Part shown: positions 45,696-62,072 of the stretch, in pieces
How the letters are laid out: each line of letters starts with the position of its first letter
Numbering within the stretch: the stretch's first letter is position 1
Origin: Trichosphaerium sp. ATCC 40318
Lineage: Eukaryota; Discosea; Flabellinia; Trichosidae
Reading direction: 5' to 3'
DNA length: 64,000 nt
Assembly (NCBI GenBank): GCA_038496445.1
Contig: JALMLS010000175.1
Location: 186,001 to 250,000, forward strand
The notes under the pieces: generated by a model
What the model was told of the DNA's origin: nothing
The model's input: only the letters and a program-made list of their open reading frames with translations
Databases searched by the model: none
Translations under genes and position numbers: made by a program

Positions 45696-45928
45696 ATGCC
45701 AGTAAAATACATTTGTGGAGGTAACAGGAAATATAGCAAACAAATTTGTTTAATTAAACCTTAGACTGTGGAGCTATGAATAGCATAGGAGAAAAGGACG
45801 CTATCAGGTAAAAAAACATGAAATAATTGACAATTACTTATTAATACTTGCTCAGATGCCGTTCATGTGGTTACAGGATCTTATACAAAATACGCACAGG
45901 CCGTACCATTCAATTCGAGGCGAGATAG
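45696..45928 (+). CDS. RNA polymerases I/II/III subunit RPABC4 (Rpb12)
   Basis: Three tiny exons (45696-45720, 45765-45807, 45856-45928) join to 46 codons: two CxxC pairs (YICGDCG and IRCRSCGYRILY) and the invariant end KIRTGRTIQFEAR, stop TAG 45926-45928. This is the full zinc-ribbon core of Rpb12/RPC10, which bridges large subunits in all three nuclear RNA polymerases. The product lacks the variable N-terminal extension of the 58-70-residue animal and yeast forms. Introns of 44 and 48 nt each match GT-AG. No competing frame explains the motif. Confidence 0.9.
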
Positions 45929-46173
45929 CATAAAAAAGCTTAACGTATTAACAGAAGCAATACTGACACTGTAAAAACGCCAAAAAACGTCTTCTGCGCT
46001 ACCAATAAATACCTTACAAAAAAAAACAACGACCAAAGTGCTTCGGAAATGGCGTTTGGCATTGTGCCTTACGCAAAATTTTTTTATTTCAAAAACAACT
46101 GACAACGATTAATCAATTGGTAAAAAATCAAGACGTCATCCTTAGGCTGTTCCGTTTCGAATATTTGGGGATT

Positions 46174-47275
46174 TTAATTTTGTTTCTTGTTGCCAGTTTT
46201 TGGACTTCCTGACTTCTTGAGGTAACGTGCAGCGTGTGTTCCTTGTACCCAAGCGTTATCAATACCATCAATGTTTGTGGTAGTTGTCTTTTTAGATTTC
46301 TATGTAAAACAAAGAGAGTCAATACATCTTACGTTAATTGAGATAGATTGCATCAGTACCTTCTTCTTTCCGCCAGTACCAAACATCAAATAAGCCAATA
46401 GTCCAACGACAGATGTACCACCAAAGTACAAGAACAATGACTAAAAAATTAAAGCATTAGACGTCTTCAGAGATCAACGAAAAAAATGTGACTTTTTTTT
46501 TTTGTAAATAAGCATCTTATTCTCTTTAAACGCTTACTTGGATATCAAAGTTGCTCTTTTCTTCTTTCATGATGATTGTAGAGTTCATCAACAAGGTAGC
46601 GTAGTTGATACCATCCTTAGAAATGAGTCAGCGCCGAAACGACAATAGAATAAAAAAAAATGAAAATTTTTTTAATGGAGAGTTTCTTGACGTTTACGCA
46701 CTTGATCAGCGTAGTATACTGTAGCAACAATAGCAAAATCTCTTGGTTCGAGCATTGGATCAGGGTAGATGTAGTACAAGAATGATGATTCGCCACCTGG
46801 AGGTACAATGGTGCCGTACGATTGACGAGTAAACTATTTAAAAACCAGTGAATAGAAAGCGCTTGCAGATACACTGAGCGAACCGTACGTTTTGCACATA
46901 AACTGAATAATCTTGTGGGTGGTTCAAAGACGCTTCTATTGCAGTGATGTTGAATCTGTTTGGTCCTGTGTTTCTAAAGCCAAACAAGAGCTCGCCTTGC
47001 TTTCCAAGTTTATGCTCTAACGTACAGAGTTAGTTTTTAGTGCAAATGAAGTGAAAGTACCGTTGCTAGCCGAGTTTGGCATTAAACCAACTACTCTCAC
47101 ATCTGGGGATGAGGCAATCTCTATTTCATCGTCTTGACGTGGCGGTTCATCCATTCCAGCGTCGTCTTCATTTTGGCATAAAATACCTACAACCAATCAA
47201 TACCGTGTAAATTGAGCGTATTTATGTCTTACAGCCCGCAGTCAATAGCGCAAACACGAGAAAAACTTTAAACAT
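46174..47275 (-). CDS. SSR1: Translocon-associated protein alpha (TRAP-alpha, SSR1)
   Basis: ATG 47273-47275 starts a signal peptide (MFKVFLVFALLTAG) followed by an acidic lumenal start (QNEDDAGMDEPPRQDDEIE). The core motifs are GFRNTGPNRFNITAIEASLN, QNFTRQSYGTIVPPGGESSF, YIYPDPMLEPRDFAIVATVY and one C-terminal transmembrane helix (LFLYFGGTSVVGLLAYLMFG), then a basic cytosolic tail with KKSKKTT. This is the SSR1 domain order; the complex sits at the ER Sec61 channel. Intron boundaries are short GT-AG. The acidic N-terminus and basic tail are typical. Ends at TAA 46174-46176. Confidence 0.9.
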
Positions 47276-48156
47276 TGACGTCCAACTTGTACACGCGTCA
47301 GCTAATTGGTGAAGTCAAAAACGGTCAAAATTTTTGACACGTTGATAGTGCCCCACTTGTGGTCTTGTCGCTTCTAAGTGAATTCTACGAAGTGTGTATA
47401 TGTTTTGAGTACGTTTACAGTCTCGCTAGTGCTAAATCAAGAAATATTTTTACTACATTCTTGTTTTGCTTGCAAAACGTACAATATCGATAAGTTACGC
47501 GTAGTTTATTGTGAACAATGCTTCCTTTCAAAAGTCTACTTGTTTCAGGATGGTCTTGCTTGTTTCTTTTAGTACTGCATACTCTACAGCTTTTATTCGC
47601 TTGCTGCTTAGTATTTATGTACTACATACGCTTACAAACGCGAAACGGTTGAAAACACGTGCGAAATTTAAGTTGTCTTTCCATTTGCTTGGACCATAAC
47701 TGTAAAAGATTACGCAGTTTTATCTTATTTCCAAGCTCCTGTGCAACTGTAGCACGCTTTTCTTTCTAAACAACCAGTGGTGCAACTGTTGTACAAAGAA
47801 CTTGAGAATTCAACATGATACAATACTAAATGCAAGGCTTGATGAATACCCGGATATAATCACGTGATGTCACGGTAGCACCACTTTTTTATTCTTAGCT
47901 TTAACGGCCTTTTTACTTGTTCAACTAACTGTATTAGTTTCGGGAAATCTCGAGATCACTTGTACCCACTGTGGTTTTAGGAAGACATAGCAAAGCGCTC
48001 TTCATATCTAATTAACTGAGTAATGGTAGTACCTCTTTTTGTGTCGCGCAATCATCTAAATTCGTCATAAGTCCTACCCAGATTAAACCAAACAGAGAAC
48101 TACCTTCTCAACTCTTCGTAAACATTAAAACTTCACAAGTACCAGCTCTAACACGG
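47276..48156. other. Intergenic between divergent TRAP-alpha and Rho-like genes
   Basis: About 880 bp with no ATG frame I can support. CACGTG occurs near 47657 and 47863. Likely contains both promoters. Confidence 0.45.
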
Positions 48157-49001
48157 ATGAATAAGAGCGGGCTATTAGTTTCTTGTGTTCTCATTGGTAA
48201 TAGTTCAGTAGGAAAAACAGCAGTTCTAAGACGGTGGCGAGGGCTAAAGTACGTTATTTTTTTTCGCGTTCTTTTATTAAACAATGCACGTGATTTTTTC
48301 TTTAATAACGTATGTAGGTTTGACCCCGAAACAGAACCAACAGAATTAGAGTGTAGAGTATGTATTAAAGAAAAAGCGAACGGCGACGTTGTTAAATTCT
48401 CCGTCTGGGATACGTACGTGCGTTTACGGAGAGCTCTCCGCTCAATAGATCATGTTTTGAAAGGGTTAATCCGAAATAATGAACCTTCATTTGGACTTGT
48501 TTTATTTTCTCAAAAACCCTTCCATGGCTTCTAACGTTAGTTCTCAGGTCTGGACAAACTAATTTCAGAGAGTTTAGAAAGTTGTGTTATAAAACATCCC
48601 TGGTTGCTGTTGTTATGTTCTCTCTTACTGACAGCCGATCCTTCTTTGATGTTGAAGATGTATGGATGAAGGAACTAAGAGATGAAGCCCCAAATCTTCC
48701 GGTTATTCTTGTTGGAACAAAACGAGACATGAGGCGAGATAGGAACTATTTTCAAAGCTCTGAAGCGAAGGATATGACGAACGTAAGTAAGGTTATCTCT
48801 GAAGAGCAAGGGGAAGCCATGGCAAATAGTATAGGCGCTATGGCTTATGTTGAATGCTCTGCAGTTGCTGATAATGCAGATATGCTTTTCGATCACGTGT
48901 TTAGAGCGTCAGTAAAGAGGATAAATAAGCTAAAAGGTAAAATAAGGCATAAGCCTGAAAAGTGGATTTTAGGCGTAACGAGGAAACATGTAAATAAATA
49001 A
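48157..49001 (+). CDS. Rho-like small GTPase without CAAX box
   Basis: ATG 48157. All guanine-nucleotide motifs are readable after splicing: P-loop GNSSVGKT, switch II WDTSGQTNFREF (joined across the intron donor near 48412), G4 VGTKRDMR (TKxD) and G5 ECSAVADN. A Rho-type insert-like stretch follows G4 (RNYFQSSEAKDMTNVSK). The first intron donor is after GGGCTAAA|. The C-terminus ends KWILGVTRKHVNK, with no prenylation cysteine, so membrane attachment would differ from canonical Rho. Function: molecular switch, probably cytoskeletal or trafficking. The switch I threonine context (FDPETEPTELE) is divergent. Confidence 0.8.
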
Positions 49002-49279
49002 GTTTTTAAATTAGACAACGCAACTTCAGCTCTTTAAAATATCAACAAAGACATTTGACAAGGTTCAACAAACAGCCTTTGTAACAAGCCCACTAACACG
49101 CTATATCTTGAACTGTACCGCCTTTCACTGTACAGCCTTCCAAGTGTCACAAAATTGTACTATGATTTTTGCCGCGAACTTGTGAATTCAAACATCCTCA
49201 AACGTGGATATAAGGCTTGTAGATGCCTTAAACCGTTATTGTCCAGTGTTTTGTACCAGTACGTAGGCGCTTGTGAGAT

Positions 49280-49897
49280 ATGGAGCCTGCTGCTGACAAT
49301 ACGAGTGAAAAACCTCCAGACTCTCAACAGGCATTGACAAGTCCAATAATACTGCAATGCAAGGAGTGCCTGACCATTTTGGGCGACTCATTTAGCTGGG
49401 TAAACGCAAACAAACAGTTGAACGTAATTGCCCTCCATGGTGCGTTAATTGCTCTCAAACAGTCATTAACTAACGATAGCGGCTGTAAATATCAACGTAC
49501 AAGATAAAATGCTTCGAATATCAAAAGTCAACGGTCAGATAGACTTGGGAAGGTACAGCGAATAACCAAAGAAAATTTTCGCGCTAACAGTTTTGCGCCA
49601 AGTGCGTTTTTCCCTATTCAATGCGCCAAATGCCAAACAACGGTGGGTAAATGCTATAAAACAACACCAGAATCGCTAGATGAACTAAGAAACAAAATGA
49701 CGTTTGACTGCGATAAACTATCTTTATATATGCTTGGTGCTGCACAACAGCAAGCAGGGTTTACATTAACAGAAGAAAACCCAACTCTACAAATTCAAGA
49801 GCATTTAGTAACTTTAATCGAACAGTTGAATCAACTTCAATTACGTGTTAAGGAACTAGAGAGCGCTTCTGAAACCCCACAACCAATGAATATGTAA
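49280..49897 (+). CDS. Mis18-family centromere protein
   Basis: ATG 49280. Exon 1 holds the first zinc-pair LQCKECLTILGDSFSWV and the conserved IALHGALIALK strand. A 75-nt intron (49497-49571) joins it to QNFRANSF and the second zinc pair IQCAKCQTTVGKCYKTTP, then MTFDCDKLSLYMLGAAQ (the Mis18 YxLG element) and a C-terminal coiled coil (LVTLIEQLNQLQLRVKELES). This matches the Yippee/Mis18 fold, in which two CxxC pairs bind zinc. Mis18 primes centromeres for CENP-A loading, and the coiled coil mediates oligomerisation. The length (about 180 residues) suits the family. The gene points the same way as the upstream Rho-like gene. Confidence 0.85.
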
Positions 49898-50316
49898 AAA
49901 AAAAAAAAAAAGAATGAATGAGTGAACATGAGAACACAATGAAATAAAAAAATGTACCATAGAACAAGCTTGCTAACAGGTTTGATGCCGACTTTTGATT
50001 TTCTTTTTTTTTTCTTTTTTTTTTTTTCACCCCTTTTGATGAGGAGTATAACTAGAATACGGCTAAAGAGACTTTGTTACCAAAGCCTTTATGTTCAAAT
50101 ATGTAATCCACAATAAAAGTTTACTAACGTGACATACTTTCATCAATAAACAAGAAGGAGAATACAAGAAATGGACGACAAATGGTCAATTGGCAAGGCA
50201 GTGTAATTTTTCAATGGTAATAATAAGACGAGTCTTTCCTTCTTTGAACCCATTGGTGCATCTTGGCTATTGTTGTTTCTAACGAATTTACATTGTTGTT
50301 ACTCTAATATTGGGAA
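49898..50316. other. Intergenic with long poly-A/T runs
   Basis: A run of A after the Mis18 stop and long T runs near 50005-50030. No frame supported; convergent 3' ends flank it. Confidence 0.45.
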
Positions 50317-51465
50317 CTATTCCTCCCAATGACAATGTATGCCCTTGTATACCATGCTCAACGAATATTCTATAAATAACGTCCTGTACTGAACTATATT
50401 AAGTTGTCTTAGTGCTCTTGGTGTGGCTGTTCTAATAGATAGGTCAACAGCATAGAGACCTTGTTCGAATAGTTCAGCGATACCTTCATACGAAACGTGA
50501 GCACAATTATTAAGACCAATAGTGTGAACACCTTTAAGTTGTTTGATCCCGTCATCTGTAACTGCAGTTCCATCAAGATTAATGGCATGAACTCCTACAA
50601 GTGCTTTGATACCCTCATCTGTAACTGAAGTGTGAGAAAGGTCAATAGCATAAACACCTGCTAGTGCTTTGAGTCCTTTATCTGTTACTAAAGTGTCTTC
50701 AAGGCGAATAACATGAACTCCAGCAAGTTCTTTGATACCTTCATCTGACACAGAAGTATGTGAAAGGTAAATTGAATGAACACCTCTTAATGACTTCATA
50801 CCTTTGTCTGTCACATCACAAAGCTTTAGGTAAATAGTATGGACACCTTTGAGTGACTTAATACCTTCATCTGTCACTGAAGTGAATGAAAGATCAATAG
50901 TATGTACACCACTTAAAGACTTGATACCTTCATCTGTCACGTTTAAACAACCCATTAGGTTAATTGAATGAACTCCAGCAAGCGCTTTGATACCCTCATC
51001 TGTAATTGAAGTGCGAGAAAGGCCAATAGTATGAACGCCACTCAACATCTTGACACCTTTGTCAGTCACATGCTTACAACGATGTAGACGGATGGTATGA
51101 ACACCAGCAAGCATTTTTAAATCAGTATCATTTATGCCACTTTTATACTCATAACAGGACTTCGGAAATGATGTATGCACATGGCGACATCCAGACAACA
51201 ATGAATACAAAGTGTGATTTTCAACTTCCATTATGACAATACTATTGTTCATTACTCCCTTGTACTGTATAACCTTAAGAATATCTTGAATACGGCTTAT
51301 ATAAACTCTATCATATCCAACAACATCATGGATGATATCAGCCATCACGTGACATGATTGAGCAATACTAAATCTTGTTTTCGCTTCTGTATGACCGAGA
51401 ATAGTTGCAATTACCTCAGGAGGCAAATCAATGATGCCACGATCTGTTATCTGTGTTCTTTTCAT
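50317..51465 (-). CDS. Intronless F-box + leucine-rich repeat protein
   Basis: A 382-residue ATG frame without introns. The N-terminal F-box (IIDLPPEVIATILGHTEAKT, residues about 9-45) is followed by about ten tandem LRRs of 20-24 residues with the signature L.GVH.I.L..T.VTDEGIK. The repeats are highly regular, indicating recent expansion. F-box/LRR proteins normally recruit ubiquitylation substrates through the LRR face to SKP1-cullin-RBX1. The GVHTIDLS..TDEGIK repeat style is one I associate with giant viruses and protists. The C-terminus (YSLSMVYKGIHCHWEE) follows directly after the last repeat. Confidence 0.8.
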   Translation of the reverse strand: MKRTQITDRGIIDLPPEVIATILGHTEAKTRFSIAQSCHVMADIIHDVVGYDRVYISRIQDILKVIQYKGVMNNSIVIMEVENHTLYSLLSGCRHVHTSFPKSCYEYKSGINDTDLKMLAGVHTIRLHRCKHVTDKGVKMLSGVHTIGLSRTSITDEGIKALAGVHSINLMGCLNVTDEGIKSLSGVHTIDLSFTSVTDEGIKSLKGVHTIYLKLCDVTDKGMKSLRGVHSIYLSHTSVSDEGIKELAGVHVIRLEDTLVTDKGLKALAGVYAIDLSHTSVTDEGIKALVGVHAINLDGTAVTDDGIKQLKGVHTIGLNNCAHVSYEGIAELFEQGLYAVDLSIRTATPRALRQLNIVQYRTLFIEYSLSMVYKGIHCHWEE

Positions 51466-51495
51466 TGTTAGTAGTGCGTATACTAGTATACCTAG

Positions 51496-51813
51496 TCATT
51501 GAACGTACTCTCTTGTTTGTTTGACCTTTGGTTCCTTCATATTCTCAAATTGTGCTAAACGCTCATGTTTTGATAACTCTACGCGTTTAGAAACGCTTTT
51601 ATTGTTTTCAATTAACGTTTCAGCAACGTTTGAGTTTTGGAAGAGATACTGGTCTAATTGTTGACAAAGACTCTTGTTTGCAATGTCTAGGATACTTTTA
51701 AGCTGTTTTAAGAACGCTTCATGTTGTTTCGCAATAATTGTATTGAAAGCTGTTGCGTGGTTGTTGCGATAGTACGCTATTGCTTGCTCTATTGAAACGC
51801 CCTGTAAATCCAT
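51496..51813 (-). CDS. Small coiled-coil hypothetical protein
   Basis: A 105-residue ATG frame (MDLQGVSIEQAIAYYRNNHA) rich in heptad-like leucines and charged residues (FLKQLKSILDIANKSLCQQL), ending in a basic KEPKVKQTREYVQ. No introns. It is predicted to form a helical bundle or coiled coil; family not recognised. It sits 30 bp upstream of the F-box/LRR start on the same strand, close enough to share a promoter. Confidence 0.5.
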   Translation of the reverse strand: MDLQGVSIEQAIAYYRNNHATAFNTIIAKQHEAFLKQLKSILDIANKSLCQQLDQYLFQNSNVAETLIENNKSVSKRVELSKHERLAQFENMKEPKVKQTREYVQ

Positions 51814-51959
51814 GATTTGTATTTAAGGAGTACTCTCAACAATTTCAACTGGAAAAAGAGAAAGGGTTGGACTTTAAAACTCTGGAATTTATAGCCGAAA
51901 AGAATGGAAAATGGCAAAGAAGAAATATCTCCTAAATTTCTGATATTACTATGCCCCTC

Positions 51960-52160
51960 CTAACATGTCAACAGTATTGGAAACATAGGAAGCAACCTGA
52001 GCAATACAAGAGGTACACAAATAGTTGATTAGAATACCAATGCAATTACGTCAGTGGTGAACAAGAAGGCCAATGTAAGACATGGAATGACAATGGCCAG
52101 TTGATGATGAAGGAGTTATTATATAAGTGGTAAACAAGAAGGAGAACCCAAGTACATGTT
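51960..52160 (+). pseudogene. Decayed MORN-like repeat gene remnant
   Basis: The plus-strand reading around 52041-52159 gives SGEQEGQCKTWNDNGQLMMK in one frame and SGKQEGEPKYMF in the next, the same W..NGQ / GK..GE.K repeat units as in the 27307 and 36393 genes, now frameshifted and stop-broken, with no F-box part nearby. Weaker repeat-like residues extend back to about 51960. This is best read as a dead copy of that gene family. Confidence 0.6.
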
Positions 52161-52240
52161 CTCTCCTCGAATAGTATTGTAAATTACCAAGAATGCAGGA
52201 ATCTAACTGTTGGTCAATGATTGAAAAAAAAACATAATAT

Positions 52241-53149
52241 TTATTCAATCACTATTACACCATCAACTATTCTACAATCAAATTCTTTGTGTTTAGCAAT
52301 ACACGTGGGACATCCATAATGTCCGCATTCACAATAAAATACATCTTTTTTACAGCAACTACGACGAATAAAATTAGCATCATCCCAATCACACTCTGGA
52401 CATTTGTCTAAGCAACGATAGCAACCAAATGTTTTATCACAATCTCCACAACAACATGTCTTCCTACCGAAACGAACAGATAACTTATCATCTATAAGAT
52501 CCTTCCAACAACTCTTACAAATACCCCTACCACACCCAGTACAAGCACAAACAGCCTTGCTTACTGAACAACACTGACTTAGAACTTCAAAGCTTGTTTT
52601 AAGGTTGCAATTGTCACAACTAACTGTAACTTCTGTCTTTTCTTGGAGCAACCGAGGATGTATCTTTCTTGTTTTTATCTTGTATTTGTTGTTATTACAA
52701 CAAAAGCACTTGGATTGCTTGCTTGGAAGCTTACAATGTATCCAATAGACAGCGTTATGTATAAGCGTGAACACCAATACCTTGTTCATTTGTATAAGGT
52801 TAGGAGAAAGTAGAATATCGTTATTGGGTCCTCGCTTTATGTTCTGTAAAGATACTGCTTTTTTACCCTTAAAAAAGACTTTGTTTAGGAATGAGTCGTA
52901 TATTAGATCGATAGCGGCGGTTGACGTTTTGTCGAAGGGTTTGACTGCTTTGAAGTTTTGTAACGTTTCATGTACAGCAGTTCCTAGCATGTGATATTTA
53001 CTAACGATGGATTTATCTTTCATAGAGCGTTCTGCAGAACTACGAAGCTCTTGTAGCGTAAAGTTGAAAATAGAGAACCAAATCTCTGTTGGTAGCCAAG
53101 CGCTGGTATCGTCTAACGAGTTGGATGAAAACAATCGCTTGGTTGACAT
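52241..53149 (-). CDS. Intronless cysteine-rich protein with F-box-like start
   Basis: The preferred start is ATG 53147-53149 (MSTKRLFSSNSLDD). The N-terminus (WLPTEIWFSIFNFTLQELRS) is F-box-like. The C-terminal two-thirds carries about 25 cysteines in CxxC and CxxH pairs (CFCCNNNKYK, CDNCNLKT, CTGCGRGICKSCW, CCCGDCDKTFGCYRCLDKCPECD, CECGHYGCPTCIAKH). The spacing suggests several zinc sites, with a B-box/RING-like end (C..C....C..C..H). A zinc-dependent ubiquitin-ligase or adaptor role is possible but is inference. Not recognised as a named family; no introns. Confidence 0.65.
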   Translation of the reverse strand: MSTKRLFSSNSLDDTSAWLPTEIWFSIFNFTLQELRSSAERSMKDKSIVSKYHMLGTAVHETLQNFKAVKPFDKTSTAAIDLIYDSFLNKVFFKGKKAVSLQNIKRGPNNDILLSPNLIQMNKVLVFTLIHNAVYWIHCKLPSKQSKCFCCNNNKYKIKTRKIHPRLLQEKTEVTVSCDNCNLKTSFEVLSQCCSVSKAVCACTGCGRGICKSCWKDLIDDKLSVRFGRKTCCCGDCDKTFGCYRCLDKCPECDWDDANFIRRSCCKKDVFYCECGHYGCPTCIAKHKEFDCRIVDGVIVIE

Positions 53150-53382
53150 TTTTAACAAGCGGGTCGTTCGTTTGAGAGTTGTGGTTTGCCTGAAAAAGAC
53201 GTTCAGCTTTTGTCATAAAGACTTAACTATTTAAGTCAACTATGAACAGCACATTGTGAAGGGCAGAGAAAACAGGTCGAAAATTCGTTGACTAGTTGTT
53301 GTGACGTTCGGCTAAAGTCAGAGCTGGTCTATTTCGTTCACATCTACAATGCTTTAACAACATCAAAGCTAATCACCAACAT

Positions 53383-53435
53383 GTACCTTTTATAGCTTCT
53401 TTGTACTTATTCAGTTTACGATAAGCTATCAGTGT
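53383..53435 (-). pseudogene. Short TPR-motif remnant
   Basis: The minus-strand reading gives IAYRKLNKYKEAIKG, almost the TPR motif AYHKLNKYDKAIK in the gene at 22004-26253, and the DNA resembles 25685-25740. No open gene surrounds it. Probably a duplicated, decayed exon fragment. Confidence 0.45.
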
Positions 53436-53440
53436 ATGGT

Positions 53441-53732
53441 ATACCATGCTCTTTCTTCTGCTATTGATTAAGTTGTGTAAACACGCAAGGTCATTTGAAG
53501 CTCCACTATTATCTCATTTCACTTTCAACTCAAATCGCAAGGCTGCTTGTTTTGACAAAATACATCTGTTTATACCATGCTCTTTCTTCTGCTATTGATT
53601 AAGTTGTGTAAACACGCAAGTGGATTGGCTAGTCATAAGGTATCCACTATTATCTCATTCATTACACATGTTTGTTTCGCACTTCATCAAATCGCATACA
53701 TAAGGCTTGTTTTGACAAAATACATCTGTTTA
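53441..53732. repeat. Two-copy direct repeat, diverged inside
   Basis: Copy 1 is 53441-53571 and copy 2 is 53572-53732. The first 49 bases are identical (starting ATACCATGCTCTTTC), and the last about 29 bases (ending ATACATCTGTTTA) agree; copy 2 has about 30 extra internal bases. The tandem head-to-tail copies lie next to the TPR remnant, consistent with local duplication of the same fragment. Confidence 0.75.
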
Positions 53733-53838
53733 AGTGGTATCTTGCAACAATATTTCAGAATTTTTTTTTTACTGTACAATTTTTACAAAATAGGTTTTTT
53801 TCGTTCTTCTTCTTTCCTTTGGGTTTTCAAAGTTCAGC

Positions 53839-58889
<5,051 letters not shown>

Positions 58890-59428
58890 GACTATATGTT
58901 AAGGTCAGAGATATTTGTGCCTCTTCCTGTGTTGCGTTTTTTGCGCGAGAATTAGATATTTGGCGCCATATTTTTTTGATTTTATCAGTTTTATTTTCAG
59001 CTTATGTGCTTTTATCCACAAAGTACGCTTATAACCGCCAACAGTTACCGACTATGTTTAGCTATAATAAGACAACACAAGAAGATGTTTTCTTCGCTAC
59101 ACTCCAAGTTAACAAAGCCCTACTATAACTCCACGCTTGTAAATAATTGTTGGATCCGGTATTCGCTCTAAACTCGCTTTGCAGGTAGATTTATTTTGAA
59201 ACGGTAGTTAATCCACAAAACATACTCAACAAGGTCGATACGCTTAGTTATATGCGTTTCGTAGTTTTAAAGGGACTTTTCAAATAAATAGAACCAAACA
59301 AAAGATGATATTCGACGTCGCGTATTTCTTTGAACCAACGACGTAGTTTGTAAGAGAAAATAACAACCATTCCTCACAACTTACAAACAGTAAACAACAC
59401 AACAACAAAGTTAGAAAACAAACAAATA
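58890..59428. other. Divergent promoter of SMC3 and Arf-like genes
   Basis: No supported frame. Its 540 bp lie between two divergent start codons and probably contain both promoters. Confidence 0.5.
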
Positions 59429-60087
<659 letters not shown>

Positions 60088-60302
60088 ATACTTTAAACAA
60101 AATGTAAAATAAATGTACATAACTTTACGTAACTGTTGTCTTTGTTGTCCCAAGCGCAATACCAAAGCGTTATTTACGCACTCAAGAGTTTTTTGAAGAA
60201 ATTCCACGTGCTTGAACGGCAAACGACAAAACAGTATTCAAAAGGTCACGAAAGGTCTAAAAATCACAAAATAGCAGTGCGCTAACCCCAAAAACACAAG
60301 CT

Positions 60303-62072
60303 ATGGAGAATAAGCACTTTTGGCTCATTTCTGTGCCTAACAGCGCTTACCAAAACGTTGTTGGCGAAATCGACCGTAGAGTACCTCGCGATCAGTCTGA
60401 AGAGAATCATAAGTGGAAAGTTCCTGAACTGCGTGTGGGAACTTATGACTCTCTAATGAGTCTGAGCGATGACATTTACCGTATAGACAACTCCATTTAT
60501 AATACAGTGCGAAAAATAGCGAGACAGTACTATGACTTGCTCGAAAATAAACCAGCGAAGAAAGAATTACCTATACTTGACAGTACGCTAACGAAAAGCT
60601 TATTTTTTCACCAATTATACCTAGCGAGTGCTGATGTGTATGTAACCCGCTTCTACTGGGACAACGCTCGTTATCTACCACGAAAATCGCTAAGGGAGCT
60701 CACTGAGAAAATCGCTGGGGTATTTAACAATTAACATTGAACTCTCCTCGCAAAAAGCGTAAAACTTTTTTCAACTCTACAAAATCTTTGTTTTATCACT
60801 AAACAATTGCTGGTTTAGGAGCTCACCTCACTTGACGAAGAATTACGAAAAAAGGCTGCAGCATTTAATTCCGTCAACCAAGCAAGGAACGCTCAGGAAC
60901 AAAAAGCAAAGTGCGTTTGAGGTTATAAAATCATCATTTTAGATGAAATGCCATGTTGGTTGTTTTTCTAAATATTTTGGTTTAGAGGCAGTCTGATGGT
61001 TCGTGACTTGTCTTCAGTTGTCACTGAGGAAGTGTTGGTCGAGACTGACTACCTCACAACACTCCTTGTCGTAGTACCAAGGTGCGAAAAAGACATTTTT
61101 TTTTAGTTTTTTGTCATCCCTCCTTTTTTTTTGAAAAAATACCCAAATCTCGTTCTCTGACGCTTTCTTAGAGCTGAAATAAGCAATTGGTACAAGACCT
61201 ATGAAACATTGACAGAGTTCGTTATGCCACAATCATCAAAGTACGTTTGTAACATCGAACAGAGCTTTAAATTATCAATATTAAAAAAACTTAAAGGAAG
61301 CTTCTTGAGGATAATGAATCGTCTCTTATGACTGTCATTTTGTTCAAACGTGTTGCTGATGAATTCAAAAATAAGGCCAAGGAGAAGAGGTACGCATACA
61401 TAGATTATAAACGCCACTTGGTGAAGAAGAAACCCGATACATATTTTTTTTTGCTGAAATCCGATAAATTTGGGGTTATGTTATTTTGACATTTTATGAC
61501 AAGGTTCGCCGTCAGAAAGTTTCAAAAAGCTGAACTTGGTTCTGCAGAGAAACAATCACAACAACTCGATTCCGAACAAGAACGTTTAAAGGTATTGGTT
61601 ATTTGGATTTTACTAACAAATCGATTGGATACTCACTCTTTTTTTTTTTTTTAGACCAACTTGCTTCGTTGGTGTAAAACAAATTTTTCAGGAGCCTTCA
61701 TTGCTTGGATTCATCTTAAATGTATCCGTGTATTTGTTGAGTCCGTTTTACGCTTTGGTCTGCCTGTAGATTTCCAACCTGTCCTCATGTTGGTACGTGT
61801 CAATTAAATCAATTCTGGGTTTTTTTTTATTGCGAAGCATTTTTTTGTTGTACTCATGATTTCTTGTGTAGCCTAAAAAGAGAAACAAGAAGAAATTGAG
61901 AGAGACTCTTAACAACATGTTCCAACATGTAGGAAGCCAAAAATCAGAAAAAGGAGATGGTTTCGATGAATTAGACCCTACTATGGCTAATCTAATTGGT
62001 TCAACACAACAATACTACCCATACGTTTTCTTAGATTTAAATATCGATCTTTGGGGATCAAGAGAAGACTAA
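60303..62072 (+). CDS. V-type ATPase subunit C
   Basis: ATG 60303 opens [20 protein letters not shown], the subunit C start, then [20 protein letters not shown] and [13 protein letters not shown]. Later exons include the regulatory middle (LIRWCKT-type head exon [20 protein letters not shown] at about 61660-61720) and the end [18 protein letters not shown] at TAA 62070-62072. Subunit C (Vma5) is the clamp between the V1 and V0 sectors that dissociates in regulated disassembly. Exon 1 ends near 60600-60730 and several introns interrupt the gene. The motifs and C-terminal NIDLWGS are diagnostic. Confidence 0.88.

Noticed and set aside
53441-53732. CRISPR-like array or transposon end at the direct repeat
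   Set aside because: Only two copies, no regular spacers and no terminal inverted repeats or transposase.
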